This document shows, piece by piece, positions 8,109 to 14,536 of a stretch of DNA of 18,866 nt. The stretch lies in NCBI GenBank assembly GCA_963693635.1, contig CAVOBC010000048.1:1-18866 (forward strand), read 5' to 3'. Under the pieces are notes generated by a model. The model was not told the DNA's origin. It saw only the letters and a program-made list of their open reading frames with translations, and did not search any database. Each line of letters opens with the position of its first letter. Position 1 is the first letter of the stretch. This stretch comes from CAVOBC01 sp963693635 (GTDB lineage Bacteria > Pseudomonadota > Gammaproteobacteria > Pseudomonadales > Azotimanducaceae). Both the position numbers and the translations under genes were made by a program.

Positions 8109-8342
8109 CGGACCGTCTTTGCGTGTCCGGGCAATGATGGCATCGATGACTTCCGCACTCGGCGGGGGATAGTTCGGTGCGAGGCCGCGCACCCGACGGC
8201 CGACCTCAACGAGGTTGGCTTAGTATCGCCGGCAGTGCACGCAGATAAATAGGTGCAAGCGGATGGACAAGCGTTTCCGAAGGGGCAGCACCCCATCGAG
8301 GTAGTCTGTCGTCCTGTCGGCGACGTCCCGGCACGAAATCAC
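8106..8342 (-). pseudogene. zinc-finger anti-sigma factor (zf-HC2 type), nonsense-disrupted
   Basis: From GTG 8342 the minus strand reads MISCRDVADRTTDYLDG, then LRLHLFICVHCRRY-type sequence: a short zf-HC2 anti-sigma with the H-x3-C-x2-C zinc motif (LHLFICVHC) and the Cys in MISC. An in-frame TAA at 8222-8220 interrupts it after about 40 residues, where relatives normally continue RRYL. One base change from TTA would restore it. The frame then continues without stops (ANLVEVGRRVRGLAP and onward) to TAG at 8108-8106, giving the usual family length of about 78 residues. It lies downstream of the decayed ECF sigma on the same strand, as expected for a sigma/anti-sigma operon, but repeat element B separates them. 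The first 40 residues could still be made; whether they bind sigma is unknown. Confidence 0.8.
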
Positions 8343-8365
8343 CTTGGTGATCGCTCCATGGTCCC

Positions 8366-8507
8366 TGGCGAGCGGTGCAGGGATGCACCGCCATTTTCTG
8401 CAGGCCTCTTTTCTGCAGGCCTCTTTTCTGAAGGATCATGCGAGGTTTGCTTGCAAACTGACTTCCAAGAATTGTCAGGACGACAATTTTGGGACAGGAA
8501 CGAGCTA
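8366..8507 (+). repeat. repeat element copy B (3 units), between sigma and anti-sigma
   Basis: Starts TGGCG. Hairpin 1 is the perfect inverted repeat GCGGTGCAGGGATGCACCGC (8372-8391). Then come three 15-bp units (8396-8410 and 8411-8425 both TTCTGCAGGCCTCTT, and 8426-8440 TTCTGAAGGATCATG), the palindrome GGTTTGC-TT-GCAAACT (8444-8459, one mismatch), the hairpin AATTGTC-AGGAC-GACAATT (8470-8488) and the terminus GGGACAGGAACGAGCTA. It fills most of the gap between the sigma stop (8505) and the anti-sigma GTG (8342). Its terminal CTA supplies the sigma TAG stop. Confidence 0.88.
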
Positions 8508-9111
8508 GCTGGCAAGACATTCACCTGTTTCACGAAAGTGCTCAATACACTGGAATAGCTTGTTGCGGGCACGATGTAGGAGAACCCGTACGTTCGACTC
8601 ACTGACATCCAGAATGTTACAGATCTCCTGCAGCGAATGGCCCTGATGCTCACGCAGGGTCAGGGTCGCACCTTACACATCTGGCAGCGCAGCGATCGCG
8701 CGGCCGAGGCACATCCGTAATTCCTGCGCTGAAAGGATGTCCTCAGGCGCAGCTTCGACGCACAGGGGCGTCAGCCAGTGGTCGGTCTCGTCAAATCGCG
8801 CGTCTGACTCACCCTCACGTGCGAGCAGCGATTCAAGTGATACCAGTCGGCTTTCTTTGCGCAGCCGGGTCTGCGCCTCGTTCGCCAGGATGCGCATGAG
8901 CCAGGTCTTCAGGCTGGAGCGCTGTTCGAAGGCTGGCAGCCCGCATGACCGACACCCAGGCTTCCTGGGCAACCTCGTCGGCAAGCTTGTCGCCGACGAA
9001 GCTCCGCGCAAGAGCCAGCATGGCGTTGTGATAGGTGGCGATCGCGTGTCGAAACGCGGCCTCACGCCCGTCGACCATGGCGTTGATCAGTTCAGCGTCC
9101 GTTGCAAACAT
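8505..9111 (-). pseudogene. ECF sigma-70 family factor, frameshifted and nonsense-disrupted
   Basis: From ATG 9111 the first 58 residues (MFATDAELINAMVDGREAAF, later DEVAQEAWVSVMR) are sigma region 2. The frame then shifts near 8938-8942 to LPAFEQRSSLKTWLMRILAN, the rest of region 2. An in-frame TAA at 8675-8673 interrupts the linker to region 4 (after IAALPDV), and the same frame resumes with TLTLREHQGHSLQEICNILD and SNVRVLLHRARNK, a complete region 4 helix-turn-helix, to TAG 8507-8505. The whole reads as a normal ECF sigma of about 200 residues with one indel and one CAA/CAG-to-TAA type change. It starts 13 nt after the FMN dehydrogenase stop. Non-functional as sequenced; a sequencing error would have to explain both lesions. 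Confidence 0.88.
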
Positions 9112-9124
9112 GGTCGCCGCTGCG

Positions 9125-10213
9125 CTAGTAACCGGGGTCGGTCACATCAAGCAACGGAAACGCACTCGAGAGGCCGGGGTCATCAACCGCCTCAGCGGGG
9201 CTGATGAAACTGGCATCGAGTTCGTCCCAGTTGCGCACGCCACAAAGTGCCATTGACTCGTGCACCTCGTCTTCGAGAATCTCGAGGGCGCGAACGACGG
9301 CGGGCGCGCCGCCCGCCGCCATCGACCACGCCTCCAGCCTGCCAAGCCCGATCCAGTCGGCGCCAAGCGCCTTGGCCTTCAGGATGTCCGTGCCACGATA
9401 GAAACCGCCATCGATGGCGATCGTAGGGTCAGAACCGATTGCTTCCCGAATCTCCGGCAAGAGGTCTATCGAACCGGGACCATGGTCGAGTTGGCGACCG
9501 CCGTGGTTCGAAATGTACACAACGTCGACCCCGGCATTGACTGCGCGCACGGCGTCGTCAGCCCGGTTGATGCCCTTGAGGACAAGCGGGATGTCGTACT
9601 TGGTCCGGATGCGCTCGACTTCCCCCCAATTGAGTCGCGCTTGATAGACGATGTCACCCGGATCCGCGGGCATCGACGTTGGGACGACGCGCTTTGCCAT
9701 GTCACGTTCTCGTCTGCTGACGACCGCCGTGTCGACGGTCAGGCAGAAGGCCTTGTACCCACTCGCAATGGCGCGCTCGATGACCGCGTCCGTCCAATCC
9801 TCGTCGCCCCGTACGTAGAGCTGATAAACCTTGGGGGACCCCGATGCGGCGGCAATCTCCTCGAGGCTGGGTTCACATACGGAACTGGCCATGTTGGCGA
9901 CGCCGAACTCGCCAGCCGCGACAGAGGCAGATGCGCCGCCACCGGCTTCGAAGACCTGCAGAGAACCGATCGGCGCGAGGCAAACCGGCAGTCGAACTTT
10001 CTCGCCAAAGAACTCACCGGATGCATCGACGCTGGAGACGTCATTTAACACCTTCGGCCGCAGGGCCAGCCGCTCCAGTGAAGAACGATTCCGCTTCAGA
10101 GTGGTTTCGGTCTCGGTGCCACCAATCAGGTAGTCCCATGAGGTCTGGTTGAGGCGCAATCGGGCCTTTTTGACGATCTCATGGATGGTCAAAAAACGTT
10201 TGTCTGCTGCCAT
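9125..10213 (-). CDS. FMN-dependent alpha-hydroxy acid dehydrogenase/oxidase
   Basis: 362 residues, the usual length for lactate/glycolate/mandelate oxidising flavoproteins. Visible marks: N-terminal WDYLIGGTETETTLKRNR (FMN-side segment), LPVCLAPIG, YQLYV, VLKGI with the conserved Lys (about residue 213), the catalytic SNHGGRQLD with His237 and Arg240, and the phosphate-binding AIDGGFYRGTDILKAKALGAD and IGLGR stretches. It oxidises a 2-hydroxy acid to a 2-oxo acid; electron acceptor and substrate cannot be read. The start ATG 10213 is conventional. The stop TAG (9125) is followed after 13 nt by the broken sigma gene on the same strand. Confidence 0.93.
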   Translation of the reverse strand: MAADKRFLTIHEIVKKARLRLNQTSWDYLIGGTETETTLKRNRSSLERLALRPKVLNDVSSVDASGEFFGEKVRLPVCLAPIGSLQVFEAGGGASASVAAGEFGVANMASSVCEPSLEEIAAASGSPKVYQLYVRGDEDWTDAVIERAIASGYKAFCLTVDTAVVSRRERDMAKRVVPTSMPADPGDIVYQARLNWGEVERIRTKYDIPLVLKGINRADDAVRAVNAGVDVVYISNHGGRQLDHGPGSIDLLPEIREAIGSDPTIAIDGGFYRGTDILKAKALGADWIGLGRLEAWSMAAGGAPAVVRALEILEDEVHESMALCGVRNWDELDASFISPAEAVDDPGLSSAFPLLDVTDPGY

Positions 10214-10404
10214 ATCTGGTATCCGCTAGCTGCCGTTGGCCGAAAAAAAAGTGGCCCATACTAACCATTTCGGCAAGGCCTCGCGAGCGACGACCTTGCG
10301 CGTCGGGCGCAGGCGCGAGCCCACGCCCGTGTCCAAACGCCCATTCGAGACGCGTATATTTGATGGCACCCGGCGGCACCTGCGCCCATCAGCGGTCTCT
10401 CAGG

Positions 10405-10469
10405 CAACCTCGCGTTTTCTTGCGGATAAGAGGACTGCAGAAAATGGCGGTGCATCCCTGCACTCGCTA
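10405..10469 (-). repeat. repeat element copy D (partial, reverse orientation)
   Basis: On the minus strand it begins TAGCGAGTGCAGGGATGCAC. It contains hairpin 1 (plus-strand GCGGTGCA-TCCC-TGCAC-T-CGC, one bulged T, 10447-10467) and two 15-bp units (10428-10442 = TTCTGCAGTCCTCTT; 10413-10427 degenerate), then CGAGGTT. The downstream palindrome, the AATTGTCA hairpin and the GGGACAGGAAC terminus are not recognisable. The first TAG of the element is the stop codon of the cyclase remnant. Confidence 0.75.
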
Positions 10470-11068
10470 TGGCTGGAAATAGACGACGTGGCCGGTTCGC
10501 TTCGTCCACGGTCCGCGCGCGTCCGACGGAAGCTTGCGGTAAACCTGCTCGGTGATCGTGATGCCCGGGCCTCCCAACTGTATGAGGGTCCCCATCGCCT
10601 TGCCCATCACGTCACGGATGATCCCTCAGGCCCATAGTTGCCAACGACAACTTCCCCCGCATGGATCGACCCCCGGATGTCCGTTGGCGTGATGCCGTGA
10701 TGTTAAAAGAAGGCGGGGAAGTCCGCTCTGGCACTGGCCGCTGCACTGACCGCGGCTTCTGCGCCATCGGCCGGAAACATTGCAAGGCGTGCATCACCCA
10801 TGTACTTGATCACCTCGCCGCCGGCACTGGTCACTGCCTGCAAGCAGAGATGGAAGTCATCATCGAAAAAGAGCACGACCCGATCCTCGGCAGCGTCGAG
10901 ATCCGTCATTTCCTGGATGAGTCTGGTGGCCCTCGATATGTCCAGAAAAATGAGCGGCGCGGTTGTCTTGCGGAGACGATCGGGCAGTTTGCGACCATTC
11001 GCGGACAGGTCCTTGCGCGTTCCCGTTGCTGATGTCGTCCTGGTGTTGTTACTGGATTGGCTGGTCAT
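10467..11068 (-). pseudogene. class III adenylate/guanylate cyclase domain protein, disrupted
   Basis: ATG 11068 opens a single-domain cyclase: LIFLDISRATRLIQEM carries the first metal Asp, and GGEVIKYMGDARLAMFP carries the second metal Asp in the family GD motif. An in-frame TAA at 10705-10703 ends it after 121 residues. The same frame resumes with HHGITPTDIRGSIHAGEVVV and GNYGPEG, typical of the next cyclase strands, then a second lesion (frameshift around 10615-10625) moves to RDVMGKAMGTLIQLGGPGIT and onward to TAG 10469-10467. Total about 200 residues, the size of a lone cyclase domain. As sequenced it cannot make a full domain. The terminal TAG falls at the first bases of repeat copy D. 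Confidence 0.82.
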
Positions 11069-11082
11069 AGGGGTTCACCCCT
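11069..11082 (-). promoter_or_regulatory. hairpin between Shine-Dalgarno and start of the cyclase gene
   Basis: Directly upstream of ATG 11068 the minus strand reads GAGGAGGGGTGAACCCCT. The AGGGG and CCCCT arms can pair around a TGAA loop, overlapping part of the purine-rich ribosome binding site. The fold could bring the site closer to the ATG or occlude it. The structure is read from sequence; any regulatory role is inference, and the gene is broken. Confidence 0.4.
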
Positions 11083-11156
11083 CCTCAGGTTGCTTATGGT
11101 GTCTATCGTGGAGGTCTCACACCAACGTCGGCGTGTCCCACCGGTCCGCCGAAATG

Positions 11157-11226
11157 CGGATACCGCTTCCTTGAGTGTTTTGTGACGCAAGGCGGGGGTG
11201 ACTCCCGCAGGTCCATTCGGATACCG
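11157..11226. promoter_or_regulatory. two copies of palindromic CGGATACCG in a divergent promoter region
   Basis: CGGATACCG occurs at 11157-11165 (within the perfect GCGG-ATA-CCGC) and again at 11218-11226, 61 bp apart, in the 193-bp region between the divergently oriented cyclase remnant and the secreted hydrolase. A GC-rich hairpin (GCGGGGGTGACTCCCGC, 11192-11208) lies between them. Paired palindromic 9-mers in a divergent region look like operator sites; no regulator is identified. Confidence 0.35.
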
Positions 11227-11261
11227 TTGTCACATTCGCGGCACTAGCACACAGGTTTGCA

Positions 11262-12473
11262 ATGACAAGACATCGCGCGGTTGAGGTTGTTCTCGCGGCT
11301 CTGGTTCTCATGGGGGCTCTCGTGCCCGTCGCCGAAGACGCCAGCGGGGCGGTCGATAGAGGCGGCGAGGGATTTGAGCGTGTGGCTGGGCCTGCACCGA
11401 TTCGGCCGGTAGGTACCGCCCCGGATCGGGCGAGTCCGGTCACGGAAACGGTGTGGCAACGCAATGTGCCACCGGGGACCGAGTGGGACCGCATCGGCTT
11501 GCATCGTTATCGCAATGCAAGCGTACCCACTCGGGCGGCAGTCCTCTACCTGCCCGGCACCAACCAATCCGGTGTCAGCCATAGCAATGACGAATCTGTG
11601 AATCTCTGGGTGTACCTCGCCAATCGGGGTATTGAGGTATTCGCGCTCGACTATCGGACCCATTTCGTCGCCCCGGATCATGCGGGTGACCTCGCATTTA
11701 TGGCGACGTGGACGCTCGAGCGGTTCGTTGCGGACGCGGAACTTGGCAGGGCGCACATCGCGCTGGTCACACCTGGCAAACCGGTCTTTGTCGCTGGCTT
11801 CAGTCGCGGCGTCTCGATTGCCTACGGTCTCGCCAATGTCAGTACCGAGCTCGCCGGGTTGATCGCCCTTGACGGCAGCTTCAAAAGCCACGCGATGGGC
11901 GGCTTTGATCGTCAGTCGGCAATGGACAAGCTGGTCGCAACCGGTCGTTATGCGTCACGGCTCGCGCGACGGGGCTGGCAGGCGCGCCATGATCTGATGG
12001 CGCGCACCTATGAAAACCCAGGCGGGCCGGCGATCAAGGAGAAATACGACACCATCGGCGATGAGCTGACTACGACCCTGCAGTTTGCTTGGGGTGACGG
12101 GCGCCTCGCGAACCCGGCCGCTGGCACGTCAGATATCGCCGTGCTTGCCCAATTGCTGGACACGTATGACTGGTTCTATCCCAATGTACAGAACGTTGAC
12201 GGTCGTGCGATTGCATCAAGGGCAGATGACCCGGCCACACGGCTGGATGATCGATGGGGCAAGATGCGGCTTCCCATCATCTACTTCGGCACCAGCGAAT
12301 TCGGCGCTGATGCGCTCATGGCGGGCATCTATTCCGCCAGCAAGAGCGGTTCCCGGGACGTTACCTTGAACGTGCTGGAAGGCTATGGACACCTGGATGC
12401 ACTCGTCGCCAAAGACGCGCCGCGCGACGTCTATCAGGTCATAGTCGACTGGGTCGGTGAGCGCCTCAAGTGA
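11262..12473 (+). CDS. secreted alpha/beta hydrolase
   Basis: 403 residues. An N-terminal signal peptide (TRHR then VVLAALVLMGALVPVA, residues about 2-24) suggests export to the periplasm. The mature part has AAVLYLPGTNQSG, containing the oxyanion-side HG-equivalent loop, a cap-like region, the nucleophile elbow VAGFSRGVS with Ser181, LIALDGSF after it, and a late YGHLD His (about residue 383). This is the alpha/beta hydrolase order with an intact Ser and His; the acid is probably in the YFGTSEFGAD segment. Substrate unknown. The gene is divergent from the cyclase remnant and converges on the ClpP-like gene with 64 bp between. Confidence 0.85.
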   Translation: MTRHRAVEVVLAALVLMGALVPVAEDASGAVDRGGEGFERVAGPAPIRPVGTAPDRASPVTETVWQRNVPPGTEWDRIGLHRYRNASVPTRAAVLYLPGTNQSGVSHSNDESVNLWVYLANRGIEVFALDYRTHFVAPDHAGDLAFMATWTLERFVADAELGRAHIALVTPGKPVFVAGFSRGVSIAYGLANVSTELAGLIALDGSFKSHAMGGFDRQSAMDKLVATGRYASRLARRGWQARHDLMARTYENPGGPAIKEKYDTIGDELTTTLQFAWGDGRLANPAAGTSDIAVLAQLLDTYDWFYPNVQNVDGRAIASRADDPATRLDDRWGKMRLPIIYFGTSEFGADALMAGIYSASKSGSRDVTLNVLEGYGHLDALVAKDAPRDVYQVIVDWVGERLK

Positions 12474-12537
12474 CGCCCGCCGCATTTTGGCTCGCTTTTT
12501 CGGCGGCAGCGCGGTAAGCGGCACGGTGAAATGCCTG

Positions 12538-13122
12538 TTAGTCCATTTCAGACACGTTTCGGATGACCTTGGTCACGATGCCGTACTCCTTCGCTTCAGC
12601 GACGGTCATCCAGTAGTCCCTGTCCGTGTCCTTTTCGACCTGCTCAAGTGGCGTGCCGGTCTCGTCCGAAATCAGCTTGTTGATGCGCTCGCGTGTCTTG
12701 ACGATCTGTTCCGCCTGAATCTTGATGTCGGTGGCGTCGCCAGCAGACCCACCGTGCGGTTGATGCACAAGGTATCGGGTGTTCGGCAGCGAGTACCGGT
12801 TTTCCTTTGCTGCCGCAAGGTAGATTGTGGTGGCGGCGCTTGCGACCCAGCCGGTGCCAATGACGCGGACTTCCGGCTTGATGAACTTGATCATGTCGTA
12901 GATCACGTCGCCTGATTCGACGTGGCCTCCGGGCGAGCTGATGTACACCGTGATCGGGTCATCCGATTCGGCCGCGAGCGCCAGCAGTTGCTCGGTCACT
13001 CCGCGAGCGATCTTCTCGTCGATCTGACCGAATATCGAGATTGAGCGGGACTTGAAGAGCTTGTCCAGTAATGGATTCAAGCTTGGAACTGGGTTGTCCT
13101 GCGATTCCTCATTTGAGGTCAT
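12538..13122 (-). CDS. ClpP-like ATP-dependent Clp protease proteolytic subunit
   Basis: 194 residues from ATG 13122; an in-frame ATG at 13233 would add 37 residues not typical of the family. The ClpP/crotonase-fold features are clear: ISSPGGHVESGDVIYDMI (oxyanion and head region), GTGWVASAATTIYLAAA with the nucleophile Ser95, RYLVHQPHGG with His120, and DTDRDYWMTVAEAKEYGIV carrying the catalytic Asp. All three triad positions are present. It differs from housekeeping ClpP in the serine motif (VASAA rather than QAASMG) and belongs to the ClpP-related set often encoded alone, as here; no ClpX or ClpA gene is adjacent. Expected to form a serine protease barrel in the cytosol fed by a AAA+ unfoldase. 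Stop is TAA at 12538-12540. Confidence 0.9.
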   Translation of the reverse strand: MTSNEESQDNPVPSLNPLLDKLFKSRSISIFGQIDEKIARGVTEQLLALAAESDDPITVYISSPGGHVESGDVIYDMIKFIKPEVRVIGTGWVASAATTIYLAAAKENRYSLPNTRYLVHQPHGGSAGDATDIKIQAEQIVKTRERINKLISDETGTPLEQVEKDTDRDYWMTVAEAKEYGIVTKVIRNVSEMD

Positions 13123-13397
13123 GGGCGTGTCCGTTGGGGCTGAAATTCGGTGTGGACTATATGGGGGTTCGTTTGGGGATATCAAGGAACAGATTGCCCT
13201 TTCGGGGGCAATGGGCTTCTTGCCGACCTGCAACGCGGTAGAGGGACAGGTGCTCTCTCCGCGCTTTCCCGGCAGGTGGTGTGGCGCCGGTTTTTACTGA
13301 GTGGCTCTGGCGTACCCGCGAGTTGTCGCGCAATCCGAATGCTGGCCTTGCGCGGACGAGAGTGCTGGAAGGGAGCCCGTCGACTTTTGGTTGAATC

Positions 13398-13565
13398 TAG
13401 CTAGTTCCTGTCCCAGAACGTCGTTCTGGGGCGGGCACTGGCGTGCGGTGCAGGGATGCACCGCCATTTTCTGCAAGCCTCTTTTCTGTAAAAAAGTGCG
13501 AGGTTTGCTTGCAAACCGATTCCCAAGAATTGACAGGATGACAATTTTGGGACAGCAACCAGCTA
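13398..13565 (+). repeat. repeat element copy C (168 bp, full terminal inverted repeats, 2 units)
   Basis: The left terminus TAGCTAGTTCCTGTCCC (13398-13414) and right terminus GGGACAGCAACCAGCTA (13549-13565) are inverted repeats matching at 15 of 17 positions. Just inside the left one is CCCAGAACG-T-CGTTCTGGG (13412-13430); just inside the right one is AATTGACA-GGA-TGACAATT (13528-13546, one mismatch). Between them are hairpin 1 GCGGTGCAGGGATGCACCGC (13445-13464), two 15-bp units (13469-13483 TTCTGCAAGCCTCTT; 13484-13498) and the palindrome GGTTTGC-TT-GCAAACC (13502-13517). It lies between the ClpP-like gene and the GNAT. Its plus-strand frame is open into the GNAT gene. Confidence 0.88.
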
Positions 13566-13651
13566 GCCAATGCGTGCAGGCGAAACCTGCCGCAACAATC
13601 TGCGATGTGCGTATGATTCGTCAACCCCACGATCAGAATGGCCGGTCGATC

Positions 13652-14137
13652 ATGCTTGAATCCGTGGCGATACGGCGGGCCGAGACTGTCGATGTCGAGT
13701 CGATCGGGCGGGTCGCCTCCGAGGTGGGCGCATCCGGGGGCATCGAGTCGGACCTCGTTGCAGGCTTGTTTGACGACCCCGCGGTCTTTACATACCTCGC
13801 CGAGGTCGACGACACTTTCGGTTTCGTGACCGCAGGGCATCCGATGGACGCGGACGTCTACGACAAAGGCGTTGGCGAGATCATCGGCCTGGCGGTGCTT
13901 CCCCGGTTTCGGTGCTTCGGCATTGGCAGCAAATTGCTCGTGCATGGGCTGACCGTACTGAAGCTGCGTGGCTACCTGCGTGCAGCGGCCTGGCTGCCCG
14001 ATGCCGAACCGCGATCGAGGGAACTGTTTGAACGCCTGCGATTCACCAGTACCGGCATGTCACGTGCCGTCAATCATCCGTCCGGGCGAACCATCGAACA
14101 GTCCTCTTTCGAAGTCGGTCTCGACGACTACTTCTGA
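13652..14137 (+). CDS. GNAT family N-acetyltransferase
   Basis: 161 residues from ATG 13652. The acetyl-CoA binding motif A is visible as GEIIGLAVLPRFRCFGIGSK (R-x-x-G-x-G pattern in RCFGIG), followed by a helix and a terminal RSRELFERLRFTSTG, the usual motif B position where GNATs carry a bulge before the final strand. The substrate (small molecule or protein N-terminus) cannot be inferred. An in-frame ATG at 13613 and another at 13538, inside repeat element C, are alternative starts; none has a convincing Shine-Dalgarno, so the start is uncertain. No partner gene is adjacent in the same direction. Confidence 0.82.
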   Translation: MLESVAIRRAETVDVESIGRVASEVGASGGIESDLVAGLFDDPAVFTYLAEVDDTFGFVTAGHPMDADVYDKGVGEIIGLAVLPRFRCFGIGSKLLVHGLTVLKLRGYLRAAAWLPDAEPRSRELFERLRFTSTGMSRAVNHPSGRTIEQSSFEVGLDDYF

Positions 14138-14225
14138 TCGACGGTGTCTGAGCGTCCGACGCTGATCCGCGGATTCTGGTGGGCTACCCCTGACCCCTGG
14201 CTGGGACCGCTAACGTCTTCCCTTC

Positions 14226-14282
14226 TCTGGGCCGACGGCTCTTTTCTGGGCTGAAGGCTCTTCGCAGGGCTGAAGGCTCCAT
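14226..14282. repeat. 19-bp tandem repeat, 3 units
   Basis: Three consecutive 19-mers, TCTGGGCCGACGGCTCTTT, TCTGGGCTGAAGGCTCTTC and GCAGGGCTGAAGGCTCCAT, lie in the 399-bp gene-free stretch between the GNAT and the second sigma gene. The rest of that stretch (14138-14225 and 14283-14400) shows no ORF or structure I can support. The shared GGCTCTTTTCTG string recalls the 15-bp units of the repeat elements, but the period differs. Confidence 0.7.
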
Positions 14283-14483
14283 TGCGCGGCGGACCGCAGA
14301 AACCGCCGGCGGTTTACGCGGGTCATGCCGAAATCCGCGACTGTCCTGACTGAATTGTCGCACACCGTGTCGGATATCCCTGACACCCATCAATCTCAAG
14401 TAATTTCTCTGATAACTTCATAGGTTATTGAATAATCGGTATTTGAGTTAGACATTCAGGCACGCTCGTGCTGCGAAAATTGC

Positions 14484-14499
14484 TGGCACGGCTCGTGCA
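14484..14499 (+). promoter_or_regulatory. candidate sigma-54 (-24/-12) promoter
   Basis: TGGCACGGCTCGTGCA matches the RpoN consensus TGGCACG-N4-TTGCA except for one base, with the invariant GG (14485-14486) and GC (14497-14498) exactly 10 bp apart. It lies 38 bp before the GTG of the second ECF sigma, which would put the transcription start near 14510. The upstream 14400-14450 stretch is markedly AT-rich and includes the palindrome TTATTGAATAA (14425-14435), a possible activator or bending site. Prediction from sequence only. Confidence 0.45.
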
Positions 14500-14536
14500 G
14501 TTACATAAGGAAAAACCAAAAGAAGAATAAACAAGC

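Noticed and set aside
7926..8490. Elements considered as integron attC sites or a CRISPR-like array.
   Set aside because: No attC core motifs (GTTRRRY/RYYYAAC arrangement), no integrase; the repeats are contiguous 15-mers without unique spacers and no cas genes are present.
8220..10705. Three internal in-frame TAA codons (sigma 1, anti-sigma, cyclase) with true ends at TAG, suggesting TAA readthrough or recoding.
   Set aside because: TAA is the normal stop of several intact genes here (crotonase 6630-6632, ClpP-like 12538-12540, DUF1631-like 17483-17485, second MBL 17548-17550), and sigma 1 and cyclase also have frameshifts, so decay is the simpler explanation.
12477..12506. CCGCCG...CGGCGG inverted repeat between the convergent hydrolase and ClpP-like genes as a bidirectional terminator.
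   Set aside because: Stem of 6 bp with an 18-nt loop and no clear U-tract after the stem; too weak to call.
13150..13404. Plus-strand frame ending AGC-TAG at the left end of element C, which would be a fourth gene stopped by an element.
   Set aside because: The frame lies partly antisense to the extended ClpP leader region and has no protein-like features; not counted as support for the stop-codon pattern.
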